Source: Autumnicola sp041679265
Lineage (GTDB): Bacteria; Bacteroidota; Bacteroidia; Flavobacteriales; Flavobacteriaceae
Reading direction: 5' to 3'
Length of the DNA stretch: 64,000 bases
Assembly (NCBI RefSeq): GCF_041679265.1
Contig: NZ_JBGFSM010000011.1
Span: forward strand, 80,180-144,179
Under the pieces are notes generated by a model. The model worked only from the letters and a program-made list of their open reading frames with translations, was not told the origin of the DNA and made no database searches. The position numbers and the translations under genes are program-made. Numbering within the stretch: position 1 is the stretch's first letter; each line of letters opens with the position of its first letter. Below are positions 24,404-32,878 of this stretch, one piece after another.

Positions 24404-25861
24404 ATGAATAAATTTATTGTTGTAAACCATCCTGAAAAATGGGAAGCACTCGCCGAAAACGTTGAAATTATCCCGGCCCAGGCCTATCTTACCAATCCAG
24501 CATATTCCAAAATAAAGAAGGCGCGTATCTTTAACCTGTGTAAAGATTATTCCTACCAGAGCAAAGGCTATTACGTCTCGCTTTTAGCTGAAGCACGGGG
24601 CCACCTGGCTATTCCAACCGTTAAAAACATAGTGGATTTAAGGGAACCAAAACTGGTTAAAATTGTCTCTGAAGAATTTGATGATGTAATCCAGAAAAGC
24701 CTGAAGAATATCAAATCGCCGGAGTTTACGCTAAGCATCTATTTTGGCCAGAATGTGGCACAGAAATATAAAGAACTCAGCTCCCTTTTTTACAGGCATT
24801 TTCAAATTCCATTTTTAAGGGTGAATTTTATCCACACCAATAAATGGAATATTAAAAGCATCAAGGCTATTTCTGAAGCTGAAATTCCTGCAGATCATAA
24901 GGAAAGCATGTATTATTTCGCTTCCCAGTATTTCTCTAAAAAACGCTACGATACGCCACGGCAGAATATAGCAGAATATGACCTGGCAATTTTGGTACAG
25001 GAAGGAGATCCCGCGCCGCCAAGCAACCCAAAAGCCATTAAACGATTTGTGGAACTGGCTGAAAAAATGGATTTTTATGTAGAAGTGGTTAGCCCAAAAG
25101 ATCTCTCCCGCCTTTCTGCCTTTGACGCCCTTTTTATCCGCCAGAGTACAGAGGTAAATAACGATGCTTATGCATTTGCCAGGAAAGCCCAGCAGGAAGG
25201 CATTGCTTTGGTAGATTATCCTGATGCCATCCTTAAATGCTGCAACAAGGTTTTTATGGCAGAAGCTCTGGAAAATGCCGGGATAGCAACTCCTAAAACC
25301 GTTATTGTACATAAACACAATACGCACCAGGTACTGGAGATTACCGGTTTGCCCGTGGTGCTAAAATCTCCGGATTCCACCTTTTCCTTCGGGGTGAAAA
25401 AGGCAGAAACAGAGCAGGAATATGAAGAGCTGGTACAGCAAATGCTCAAAAAATCTGACCTGGTAATCGCCCAGGAATTTTCTCCTTCAGATTATGACTG
25501 GCGTATTGGGATTTTAGACAACAAACCTTTTTATGCCTGCAGGTATTACATGGCAAAGGGCCATTGGCAAATCTATAACTGGGATGCTAAAATAAAAGAT
25601 GACCAGGACGGGAATGCAGATTGCCTGCCCATAGAAAAAGTTCCTACAAAAATTCTTGACCTCGCCTTGAGATCGGCAAAATTAATGGGCCCTGGTTTAT
25701 ACGGTATAGATATTAAAGAGGTGAATAAAAGAGCCATGGTGATTGAAATTAACGATAACCCCAATATAGATTTTGGAGTGGAAGATGCTTATTACGGCGA
25801 CCAGGTGTATATAGAAATTCTTTCAGCGCTAAAAAATCGGCTTAAAAAAGGCGAATCATGA
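24404..25861 (+). CDS. RimK-family ATP-grasp ligase
   Basis: A 485-residue cytosolic protein in two parts. The N-terminal ~190 residues form the domain specific to long RimK relatives (starts MNKFIVVNHPEKWE). The C-terminal ATP-grasp fold runs from about 200, with ATP-binding stretches GLPVVLKSPDSTFSFGVKKAE near 310-330 and AQEFSPSDYDWRIGILDNKP, and the metal-binding end VIEINDNPNIDFGVEDAYYG. ATP-grasp ligases join a carboxylate to an amine through an acylphosphate; RimK adds glutamates to ribosomal protein S6. The substrate here is unknown. The stop overlaps the next gene by 4 bases. Confidence 0.85.
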   Translation: MNKFIVVNHPEKWEALAENVEIIPAQAYLTNPAYSKIKKARIFNLCKDYSYQSKGYYVSLLAEARGHLAIPTVKNIVDLREPKLVKIVSEEFDDVIQKSLKNIKSPEFTLSIYFGQNVAQKYKELSSLFYRHFQIPFLRVNFIHTNKWNIKSIKAISEAEIPADHKESMYYFASQYFSKKRYDTPRQNIAEYDLAILVQEGDPAPPSNPKAIKRFVELAEKMDFYVEVVSPKDLSRLSAFDALFIRQSTEVNNDAYAFARKAQQEGIALVDYPDAILKCCNKVFMAEALENAGIATPKTVIVHKHNTHQVLEITGLPVVLKSPDSTFSFGVKKAETEQEYEELVQQMLKKSDLVIAQEFSPSDYDWRIGILDNKPFYACRYYMAKGHWQIYNWDAKIKDDQDGNADCLPIEKVPTKILDLALRSAKLMGPGLYGIDIKEVNKRAMVIEINDNPNIDFGVEDAYYGDQVYIEILSALKNRLKKGES

Positions 25862-27075
25862 GTTACCGTTTATTTGAAGTTTATGGGATTGAGCTGGAAT
25901 ACATGCTCGTTAATTCAGAAACATTTAAAGTTAACCCGGCAGTAGATAAACTTCTTACAATTAAAAATGGAAGCCTTACTTCTGATGTTGAAAATGGCAA
26001 AATTGAATGGAGCAATGAACTTGTGGCCCATGTGGTAGAATTAAAAACCAATGGACCCACAGGAGATCTTGAAAAGCTGGATGAACTTTTTGCTGAAAAT
26101 GTAAAAGAAATTAATGTTTTGCTAAAGCAGTTAAATTCAGTGCTCTTACCCACAGCAGCACATCCGCTGATGCATCCTGAAACAGAGACCGTACTCTGGC
26201 CACACAATTACAGCAAAATTTACGCTTTATATAATCGTATTTTTGACTGCCGAGGCCACGGTTGGAGCAACGTGCAAAGCATGCATATTAATTTGCCTTT
26301 TTTTGATGATGTAGAATTTGAAAAACTTCATGCCGCGGTAAGGCTTTTGTTGCCCATTATTCCAGCACTAAGCGCGAGTTCTCCCATTTTTGAAGGAAGA
26401 TTTACTGGCTTTATGGATAGCCGCATGGAAGTCTATAAAACCAATCAAAAGGAAATTCCGCAAATGTCCGGGAAGGTTATTCCGGAGCAGGTTTTTAACA
26501 GGAATGACTATTTTGAGAAGATATTTGAGCCCATTAATAAAGCCATTAAACCTCACGATTCTGAAAAAATACTGGATCATCATTTTTTAAATTCCCGTGG
26601 CGCGATTGCCCGTTTTGACCGCAATGCCATAGAAATTCGTGTAATTGATATCCAGGAATGTCCCAAGGCCGATATGGCGATTGCGGTTTTGATTATCGAG
26701 AGCCTGAAGCTATTGGTAAGTGAGGAACTAATCGCTTTAGAAGATCAGAAGAAATGGCATGAAGATCAATTATTTGTTATCTTTAACGAGGTGGTAAAAA
26801 ACGGGGAAAATGCCATTATAGATAACAGTGGGTTTCTTGATGTTTTTGATATTCATGAGCGTTGTGCAGCAAGAGAAATCTGGCTAAAATTGTATAACAG
26901 AACCCGCTCTAAAATTTCAGCAAAACATCGGAAAAATATTGAATTTATTCTTGAACACGGGAGCCTTTCCAGCCGCATTTTAAATACATTGCAGGAGGAT
27001 TTTTCTGAAGAAAACATTAAAAAAATATATAACCGAATGGCAGAATGCCTGGATAATAATCAATTCTTTAACTGA
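25858..27075 (+). CDS. Glutamate-cysteine ligase family (GCS2-like) carboxylate-amine ligase
   Basis: A 405-residue protein of the glutamine-synthetase-like GCS2 superfamily. The Mg-binding start YGIELEYMLVN (9-19) is followed by GWSNVQSMHINLPF and IARFDRNAIEIRVIDIQECPKADMA (written over its span near 244-268). It would link a glutamate-like carboxylate to an amine using ATP. True glutathione synthesis is not implied: there is no partner glutathione synthetase and the order is unusual. It is bounded by a 4-base overlap upstream and a 1-base overlap downstream, so its job is tied to the two neighbours. Confidence 0.82.
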   Translation: MSYRLFEVYGIELEYMLVNSETFKVNPAVDKLLTIKNGSLTSDVENGKIEWSNELVAHVVELKTNGPTGDLEKLDELFAENVKEINVLLKQLNSVLLPTAAHPLMHPETETVLWPHNYSKIYALYNRIFDCRGHGWSNVQSMHINLPFFDDVEFEKLHAAVRLLLPIIPALSASSPIFEGRFTGFMDSRMEVYKTNQKEIPQMSGKVIPEQVFNRNDYFEKIFEPINKAIKPHDSEKILDHHFLNSRGAIARFDRNAIEIRVIDIQECPKADMAIAVLIIESLKLLVSEELIALEDQKKWHEDQLFVIFNEVVKNGENAIIDNSGFLDVFDIHERCAAREIWLKLYNRTRSKISAKHRKNIEFILEHGSLSSRILNTLQEDFSEENIKKIYNRMAECLDNNQFFN

Positions 27076-27767
27076 TGAAATTTGTGCTAACCTGTGAGCA
27101 TGCTTTTAATACCATTCCGGCGGAATACTCAAAATATTTCGCAGGGGCTGAAGCGGTATTAAAGTCTCACAGGGGTTATGATCCGGGAGCATTTGATCTT
27201 TTTGAAAGTTTAAGTAAGCTGTCAGATTTTGCCATTTATCAAAAGAGCGGCCGGCTGCTGGTGGAGGTAAATCGCTCCCTTGATCACCCGCAACTTTATT
27301 CTGAATACACTAAAGGGCTTAATAAAGTAGATAAGGAATTGCTGCTTAGCAACTATTACTTTTTGTACCGCAATACGGTTGAAGACAAAATTGAGGAGTT
27401 TATTGAGGAAGGGGAGAAGGTATTGCATCTTTCCGTACATAGTTTTACTCCGGAACTGGATGGAGAAATACGCAATGCAGATATAGGAATTTTATTTGAT
27501 CCAGAAAAACCTGAAGAGAAGCAGCTTTCAGAAAACCTGAAAGAAAAAATGGAAGAAGAAAATGGCAAATTTCATGTCCGGTTCAATTATCCCTATTTGG
27601 GAAAATCTGATGGTTTTACTACCTGGCTGCGAAAAAAGTTCTCTGAGAATTACTGCGGAATCGAACTGGAGATAAATCAAAAATTCGTGGAGAAGGATAA
27701 AATGGATAAAGAAATAAAGCAAATGGTATTTAAAAGCGTGGAAGAACTTCTAAAGCAGAATAAATAA
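27075..27767 (+). CDS. N-formylglutamate amidohydrolase family protein
   Basis: A 230-residue zinc hydrolase-like protein. Family signatures: CEHAFNTIPAEY at 7-18, HRGYDPGAFDLFE near 33-45, EVNRSLDHPQLYSEYTKGL near 63-81, LHLSVHSFTPELDG with a metal histidine, and GIELEINQKF near the end. Known members hydrolyse formylglutamate in histidine breakdown, but no other hut gene is nearby. With two peptide-bond-forming ligases in the same operon, it more likely removes an acyl or amino-acid group from their product or substrate. A long hairpin follows. Confidence 0.83.
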   Translation: MKFVLTCEHAFNTIPAEYSKYFAGAEAVLKSHRGYDPGAFDLFESLSKLSDFAIYQKSGRLLVEVNRSLDHPQLYSEYTKGLNKVDKELLLSNYYFLYRNTVEDKIEEFIEEGEKVLHLSVHSFTPELDGEIRNADIGILFDPEKPEEKQLSENLKEKMEEENGKFHVRFNYPYLGKSDGFTTWLRKKFSENYCGIELEINQKFVEKDKMDKEIKQMVFKSVEELLKQNK

Positions 27768-27770
27768 AAA

Positions 27771-27831
27771 AACGATTTAAAAAGTAAGTCTTCCTAAAAG
27801 TAGTTGGCTAAGAAGTACTTTTTAAACCGTT
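27771..27831 (+). terminator. Long imperfect hairpin after the amidoligase operon
   Basis: AACGATTTAAAAAGTA pairs with TACTTTTTAAACCGTT (one mismatch), and part of the inside (AGTCTTC/GAAG) can also pair. The T-run after it is weak (TATTTT), so termination is likely but not certain. Confidence 0.6.
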
Positions 27832-27926
27832 ATTTTATAAATCGTCACTAAAATTTTCTTTCAAAACAAAATTTATTGTTCTTCATCATCGCTATTCTTA
27901 AAAGGAATAAATTTCAGCTGGCCTAC

Positions 27927-28337
27927 TTATTTTAGTGTGGAGGAGACGGTAATTTCGGTTTTTAATAATTTGGAGACAGGGCAATTTTCTTTGGCTTTCT
28001 TTACCAGTTCCTCAAATTTGCCTTTTTCAATGTTAGGTACTGCGGCTTCCAGGATTAAGTGAGATTTAGAAATCTCTCCATTTTCAAAAGTTATTTCGCT
28101 TTTGGTTTCAAGTTTATCGGCAGTAAAACCCTCTTCAGCAAGAAAGGCAGATAATTGCATAGAGAAGCAGCCGGAATGCGCAGCTCCAATAAGTTCTTCA
28201 GGATTGGTTCCTTTACCATCCTCAAAACGAGTTTTAAAAGAGTATTGCGTGGCATCCAGAACTCCGCTTTCTGTAGACAATGTTCCCTTACCTTCTTTAA
28301 GATTTCCTTTCCAGACCGCTGTGGCTTTTCTTTTCAT
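27927..28337 (-). CDS. OsmC/Ohr family peroxiredoxin
   Basis: Reduces organic or fatty-acid hydroperoxides with a reactive cysteine pair. The 136-residue protein has the family features: R37, E48 and the peroxidatic C57 in AHSGCFSM, and the resolving C119 in ENCPVSKLL. The spacing and the KRKATAVWKGNLKEGKG start match OsmC rather than Ohr. The frame opens 18 codons earlier, but that part is leader. A perfect 17-bp palindrome lies 16 bases before the ATG and may be an operator. Confidence 0.92.
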   Translation of the reverse strand: MKRKATAVWKGNLKEGKGTLSTESGVLDATQYSFKTRFEDGKGTNPEELIGAAHSGCFSMQLSAFLAEEGFTADKLETKSEITFENGEISKSHLILEAAVPNIEKGKFEELVKKAKENCPVSKLLKTEITVSSTLK

Positions 28338-28353
28338 AATAGTATATTTTTGA

Positions 28354-28370
28354 TTTACCTTTAAGGTAAA
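28354..28370. promoter_or_regulatory. Palindrome upstream of osmC, candidate operator
   Basis: TTTACCTT-T-AAGGTAAA, arms of 8 bp perfectly inverted around one base, in the leader of the OsmC-family gene. Size and position fit a dimeric repressor site, for example a MarR/OhrR-type regulator; no such regulator gene is in the window. Confidence 0.5.
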
Positions 28371-28445
28371 GAGATAAGCGCTTAAATTCAAAAAATTATA
28401 AAAACCTTAACCCGGTAAAAATTATTCCGGCGCAATCGCATAAAA

Positions 28446-28475
28446 AAAGCCCCACATTTATAAATGCAGGGCTTT
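28446..28475 (-). terminator. Terminator after the FKBP gene
   Basis: AAAGCCC and GGGCTTT form the outer stem around an inner CATTTATAAATG hairpin; on the minus strand it is followed by seven Ts. It lies 20 bases past the FKBP stop. Confidence 0.75.
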
Positions 28476-28495
28476 AAGATATAAGGGAATGTAAA

Positions 28496-28927
28496 CTATT
28501 TTATTTCTACAACTTCCAGGTCAAAAACAAGGTCTTTCCCTGCAAGCGGATGATTACCGTCTACTACTATAGTTTCTTCTTTTACGTCTTTAACCACAAG
28601 GTTCATCTCACGCCCATCAGGGCTCTTTGAAACCAGTCCCATTCCAACTTCCGGCTTAATGTCTTCAGGTAGCTGGCTCTTTTGCACTTCCTGCACAAGT
28701 TCTTCCCTTGGCTCTCCGTATGCCTCTTCTTTAGGAATATTTACAGTCTTTTTCTCGTTCACCTTCATGTCGATAAGGCCTTTCTCGAATCCTGGGATTA
28801 ACTGCCCCTGGCCAAGAGTGAATTCTATAGGCTCTCCTCTTTCTACCGAGCTGTCAAAAACCTGTCCATCAGTTAGTTTTCCAGTGTAATGTACCTTTAC
28901 CGTGTCATTCTGTTTTACTTGACTCAT
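28496..28927 (-). CDS. FKBP-type peptidyl-prolyl isomerase (SlyD-like)
   Basis: A 143-residue cytosolic prolyl isomerase/chaperone. The FKBP core (VKVHYTGKLTDGQVFDSS at 11-28, LGQGQLIPGFEKGLIDMKV) is split by an insert-in-flap region (EAYGEPREELVQEV on), and ends NHPLAGKDLVFDLEVVEIK, as in SlyD. It lacks the histidine/cysteine-rich metal-binding tail of E. coli SlyD, so a nickel role is unlikely. Single gene with its own promoter and terminator. Confidence 0.93.
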   Translation of the reverse strand: MSQVKQNDTVKVHYTGKLTDGQVFDSSVERGEPIEFTLGQGQLIPGFEKGLIDMKVNEKKTVNIPKEEAYGEPREELVQEVQKSQLPEDIKPEVGMGLVSKSPDGREMNLVVKDVKEETIVVDGNHPLAGKDLVFDLEVVEIK

Positions 28928-28985
28928 ACTTTATTTTTACAATTAAAAAATTGGCTTATCGTTAATTTTCAGCCATTTAATTTTG

Positions 28986-28993
28986 CAAAGGTA
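28986..28993 (-). promoter_or_regulatory. -7 promoter element for the FKBP gene
   Basis: Minus strand TACCTTTG, an exact TAnnTTTG match, about 59 bases before the ATG at 28927. Confidence 0.55.
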
Positions 28994-29209
28994 CATTTAT
29001 CTTATGGACTTCCAAATCTCCTGCCGTTTTCTCCCTAATTGAATCCTTATATTAACTTTTTCCTATAATTTGAGGCTTTAATTTAACAAATTTGAAGATT
29101 ATTTCTGTAAATTACCTGTTTACAGCAACATCTTGTATATATAGTTAAGCAGTGTTTTACAGGATTTGCAAAAAATTAATCTCTCATAATTACACTAACT
29201 CGATTTAGG

Positions 29210-30673
29210 ATGAAAAAAGCTAGTACCTCCGGTTCCAATTCCAGAAGAAGATTTATAAAAACAACCGCTCTGGCCACGGCCGGAATAAGTATAGTCCCAA
29301 GGCATGTACTGGGAGGACCTGGTTATATAGCTCCCAGTGATAAACTGGTGGTAGCCGGGATAGGTGTGGGAGGAAAAGGGGAGAGTGACCTTCATAATTT
29401 TGCCAAAACCGGAAAAGCCGAAATTGCTTATCTATGCGATGTGGATGGCAGGAGGGCAGCTAATTCCATTGCCCGATTTCCCAAAGCCAGGTATTATAAA
29501 GACTACCGGGAGATGCTGGATAAGGAAGCTAAAAATTTTGATGCCGTGTCTGTTTCCACTCCAGACCATAATCATGCTGTTCAGGCGATGGCAGCTATGG
29601 AACTGGGAAAACACGTATATGTGCAAAAGCCGCTAACACATGATATTTATGAAGCCAGAAAACTTACTGAAGGAGCTAAAAGAAATAAGGTTGTCACCCA
29701 AATGGGAAACCAGGGAGCTTCCGGTGATGGCGTAAGGAAGTTGCAGGAGTGGTATAATGCAGGACTAATAGGAAAAGTGCATACCGTTTATGTGTGGACA
29801 GATCGTCCTGTATGGCCACAGGGAATTCCATGGCCGGAGAAAGGGAATGCCGCGATTCCCAAAGAACTGGATTGGGATTTGTGGCTGGGCACTGCACCTT
29901 ATAAAGAATACATTAGCGGGCTGGTGCCTTTTAACTGGCGCGGCTGGTGGGATTATGGCACGGGTGCCCTGGGAGATATGGGCTGCCACCTTATTGAACC
30001 TGCCTATAGTGTTCTGGATTTAAAATATCCCAAAGATGTGCAATGCAGTGTTGGAAGTGTGTATGTAGATGAATTTCAGAGAGGATATTTTCCCGAAAGT
30101 TGCCCGCCTTCCAGCCACGTGACAATGACTTTTCCAAAGAGCGAAAAAACAGATGGCGACCTTACTTTGCACTGGATGGATGGAGGTATTCAGCCTTCCC
30201 GTCCCGAAGAACTCGGGCCTAACGAAACCTTTGGAGATGGTGGGAACGGAGTGCTTTTTATTGGGACAGAAGGAAAGATGATGTGCAGTACCTATGGCAG
30301 GAATCCACGATTGCTACCCACTTCCAGGACAGATGAAGTTAATGTAACACAAACCATAGAAAGGGTTCCTGGAGGGGAAGACGGCCATTACGGCCAGTGG
30401 GTGGAAGCAGCTATTGCCGGGTATGGCAAGAAAAACCTCAGCTCTCCTTTTGAAATCGCCGGCCCTCTAACCGAAACACTGCTAATTGCGAATCTTGCCC
30501 TTAGGGGAGTGGATATTAGAAATGAGTACAAAAGAAATAATGGGGATATTGCCTATAATTACCCCGGAAGAAATATTCAAATGATCTGGGATGCTGAAAA
30601 TATGCGGGTGACCAACCTGGAAGAGGCCAATAAATTTGTAAAGCGGGATTACCGTGAGGGCTGGACATTATAA
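29210..30673 (+). CDS. Gfo/Idh/MocA family oxidoreductase with Tat signal
   Basis: A 487-residue NAD(P)-dependent sugar dehydrogenase-like protein exported folded by the Tat pathway: twin arginine SRRRFIK at about 11-17 then a hydrophobic stretch TTALATAGISIVPR. The Rossmann part has VVAGIGVGGKGESDLHNF, then CDVDGRRA and VSTPDHNHAVQAMAAMELGKHVYVQKPLTHD (over about 120-150) with the conserved Lys-Pro. Tat-exported members are common near glycan-use or sugar-alcohol loci in Bacteroidota; here the only neighbour is a 3D-domain lipoprotein gene 9 bp downstream, so the substrate is open. Confidence 0.9.
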   Translation: MKKASTSGSNSRRRFIKTTALATAGISIVPRHVLGGPGYIAPSDKLVVAGIGVGGKGESDLHNFAKTGKAEIAYLCDVDGRRAANSIARFPKARYYKDYREMLDKEAKNFDAVSVSTPDHNHAVQAMAAMELGKHVYVQKPLTHDIYEARKLTEGAKRNKVVTQMGNQGASGDGVRKLQEWYNAGLIGKVHTVYVWTDRPVWPQGIPWPEKGNAAIPKELDWDLWLGTAPYKEYISGLVPFNWRGWWDYGTGALGDMGCHLIEPAYSVLDLKYPKDVQCSVGSVYVDEFQRGYFPESCPPSSHVTMTFPKSEKTDGDLTLHWMDGGIQPSRPEELGPNETFGDGGNGVLFIGTEGKMMCSTYGRNPRLLPTSRTDEVNVTQTIERVPGGEDGHYGQWVEAAIAGYGKKNLSSPFEIAGPLTETLLIANLALRGVDIRNEYKRNNGDIAYNYPGRNIQMIWDAENMRVTNLEEANKFVKRDYREGWTL

Positions 30674-30682
30674 AGGATAGGA

Positions 30683-31156
30683 ATGAAGAAGCTAAAAAAC
30701 TGTTTAAAAATCTATTATCTGAGATTACTTGCAATCTCAGCGGGGGTTTTTATGCTGAATGGTTTTTATGCTTGTAATTCTAAGGAAAACCGCCAGCCAG
30801 AGGTTAACTGGGACACTTTGCAGGTCACGGTTTCAGCATATAATTCACTGCATAACCAGGCCGAAGGTGATCCAAATATTACTGCCTGGGGAGATACTTT
30901 AAAGCCCGGCACCAAAGCAATTGCCGTTTCCCGGGATTTAATAAAAAAAGGCTTAAACTATAATACAAGAGTAAAAATTGAAGGTTTTGAAGGGGAATTT
31001 TTAGTAAAGGATAAAATGCACTACCGCTGGAAAAACAAGATAGATATTTATATGGGTGAAAATGTAAAGAAGGCCCGTAAATTTGGTAGGAAAAGGCTGG
31101 AGATAGCTTACGTGGTAGAGAATGACAGCCTTTTAGAAGCAGATGAAGAACGGTAA
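30683..31156 (+). CDS. 3D-domain lipoprotein
   Basis: A 157-residue lipoprotein: the signal peptide ends LNGFYAC with the lipidated Cys at 31. The mature part matches the 3D domain (three conserved aspartates) related to MltA/YabE-type cell-wall enzymes: LQVTVSAYNS, AWGDTLKPGTKAIAVSRDL, GFEGEFLVKDKM, KNKIDIYMGE and a closing FGRKRLEIAYV. It probably acts on or binds peptidoglycan in the periplasm. It is 9 bp behind the Gfo/Idh gene, so the two are likely co-transcribed, though a functional link is unclear. Confidence 0.82.
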   Translation: MKKLKNCLKIYYLRLLAISAGVFMLNGFYACNSKENRQPEVNWDTLQVTVSAYNSLHNQAEGDPNITAWGDTLKPGTKAIAVSRDLIKKGLNYNTRVKIEGFEGEFLVKDKMHYRWKNKIDIYMGENVKKARKFGRKRLEIAYVVENDSLLEADEER

Positions 31157-31231
31157 ATGTACTGGTAAAAATTTGGGTTACATGAATTTTTGTTATTTTA
31201 CCTCCTAACATCAGCAAAACTCTTGTTTTAT

Positions 31232-32290
31232 ATGAAATTTATTTTCTGCTTCTTTAGCATCTTTATTTTTTCTTATGCCTCTGCCGCACAGGATTCAATC
31301 CCTGCAAACGAAAAATTAAGTATAGGGATTACAGAAGCACCTCCATTTATCCATGAAGAAAATGGAAAGTTTACCGGTCTCAGCATTTCCTCCTGGGAAA
31401 TGGTAAATGAGAAGCTAAATAAAGAATATGAATTCAAAACCTATGGATCTCTTACAGAGTTGCTAAAAGCAATAGAAAATAACGAGGTAGATTTTAGCAT
31501 AAATCCCATCACTGTTACCGATAACAGGATGAAAATTATGGATTTTTCACAGCCTTATTTTATTTCCCATACCGGGATTGCCAAAAGGAAAGAATCCCAC
31601 ATCTGGAGTTATATTCGCAATATCGTGAGCTGGAATTTTATTTCGGCCATATTAATACTGGTAGGGGTAATTTTTATTTTTGGCTTTCTGGTTTGGATCT
31701 TTGAACGGAAACATAATCAGGAGGAGTTTGGTAACAGTCCGCGTGGAATTATGGAAGGCTTCTGGTGGAGTGCCGTAACCATGACTACCGTGGGCTATGG
31801 GGATAAATCGCCCCGCACTACTGGCGGGCGTATTATTGGTTTTATCTGGATGTTTATGGCCATTATAATGATTTCCAGTTTAACGGCAGGAATTGCGTCT
31901 TCCCTTACCGTTAGCAGTTTTAATGATAAAATTTCTTCTGTTGAGGATCTGGAGAAATTTGAGGTGACTACCGTGGCAAATTCAAGTTCCCAGGAATTCC
32001 TCGAGCTTTACAATATTAGCAGCGACACCGTCTTGTCTGAAGAGCAGGGGATAAATGATGTCCTTAATAAGGAAACAGCTCTCTTTGTATATGATGTCCC
32101 CATGCTTAAAAATGAAATTGAGGAAAGGAACCTTCAGGATAAAATTGAGGTGCTGGAGAAAACCCTTAAAAAGGATTATTACAGTTACAGTTTTCCTAAG
32201 AATTCTTCTTTGCTAAAAGAAATAAATCCCACTCTTGTAAGTATCCTGAAAACAATGAAGTGGAATGTGCTGGTGGAAGATTATAAATAA
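31232..32290 (+). CDS. Prokaryotic ionotropic glutamate receptor-like potassium channel (GluR0 type)
   Basis: A 352-residue ligand-gated channel. Order: signal peptide (1-20), first half of a periplasmic binding domain (about 25-118, with EAPPFIHEENGKFTGLSISS and VTDNRMKIMDFSQPYF), helix M1 (132-156), pore loop with the potassium filter TTVGYGD at 185-191, helix M2 (199-224) with SSLTAGIASSLTV, which matches the iGluR gating motif SYTANLAAF-type, then the second half of the binding domain (225-352). This is the domain order of cyanobacterial GluR0. It would open to an amino acid outside and pass potassium. The frame starts 14 codons earlier, but 31232 gives the signal peptide. Confidence 0.9.
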   Translation: MKFIFCFFSIFIFSYASAAQDSIPANEKLSIGITEAPPFIHEENGKFTGLSISSWEMVNEKLNKEYEFKTYGSLTELLKAIENNEVDFSINPITVTDNRMKIMDFSQPYFISHTGIAKRKESHIWSYIRNIVSWNFISAILILVGVIFIFGFLVWIFERKHNQEEFGNSPRGIMEGFWWSAVTMTTVGYGDKSPRTTGGRIIGFIWMFMAIIMISSLTAGIASSLTVSSFNDKISSVEDLEKFEVTTVANSSSQEFLELYNISSDTVLSEEQGINDVLNKETALFVYDVPMLKNEIEERNLQDKIEVLEKTLKKDYYSYSFPKNSSLLKEINPTLVSILKTMKWNVLVEDYK

Positions 32291-32425
32291 TTACGAACCA
32301 AGCCCAAGATAACCAAGAAGGATCCATAGAATTATAAAAACAACAATTATCCCAATGCACCCGCAGCCGCCTCCAAGCTTTTTGGCTCCCCAGCCGGCGA
32401 GGAGAGCCCTGATGATATTTCTCAT
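32291..32425 (-). CDS. Small 44-residue Gly/Cys membrane protein
   Basis: Reads MRNIIRALLAGWGAKKLGG, then GCGCIGIIVVFIILWILLGYLGLGS. It has a basic N-terminus, a glycine-rich turn with two cysteines (GGGCGC at 18-23) and one hydrophobic helix (24-40). It is convergent with the channel gene, its TAA abutting that gene's stop at 32290. No named family is recognised, although short glycine-rich membrane proteins are frequent in Flavobacteriia. It is supported by codon pattern and the clean topology. Confidence 0.65.
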   Translation of the reverse strand: MRNIIRALLAGWGAKKLGGGCGCIGIIVVFIILWILLGYLGLGS

Positions 32426-32725
32426 TGAAGTTATTTTTATCTAAAGTTACATAAGAATTTGAGTGGCAGGTATTCTTTAGCAAAATATTGTATAAATTTA
32501 GGACCCAAAAGTTTCTTATGAAGATACTCTGCGAAGAATAGCATTAAATGAAATACAAGTCTGTATAAAATAGTCACTAAGCACTAATTAAATAATGTGC
32601 TTATTTTAACTACTATTAAAAGTTTAGTTTAATTTTATATATTGGAAGCAAAAATCAGTGAGACTTTCTATGAACTTGTTATGCAGTTTATGGATCATCT
32701 AATGAAATCTAACCACACCCTCCTA

Positions 32726-32878
32726 ATGGAAAACAAGAACAAACACAATCACAGCACAGAAGATTACATAGTTGAAGACAATAAAAAAACAAGATTTGGT
32801 GGCACCTTTATTGCCATTATCCTAATTATTTTACTTGCTGCCGTGGCCATTACCGGCGTATTTTTTGATCTTTGGTAA
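32726..32878 (+). CDS. Small single-pass membrane protein (about 50 residues)
   Basis: From the ATG at 32726 the product starts MENKNKHNHSTEDY, a hydrophilic His/Asn-rich part, followed by a basic/turn NKKTRFGG and a C-terminal helix FIAIILIILLAAVAITGVF. The topology is a tail-anchored or single-pass inner membrane protein. The frame stays open to a TTG at 32642 (28 more residues, MQFMDHLMKSNHTLL...); the upstream part is less gene-like but could be real. No family is recognised. It ends exactly where the convergent HTH/ACT gene ends. Confidence 0.6.
   Translation: MENKNKHNHSTEDYIVEDNKKTRFGGTFIAIILIILLAAVAITGVFFDLW

Noticed and set aside
27075..27767. Histidine utilisation (hutG) assignment for the N-formylglutamate amidohydrolase-like gene
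   Set aside because: No hutH, hutU or hutI neighbour; it is locked by overlaps to two ligase genes.
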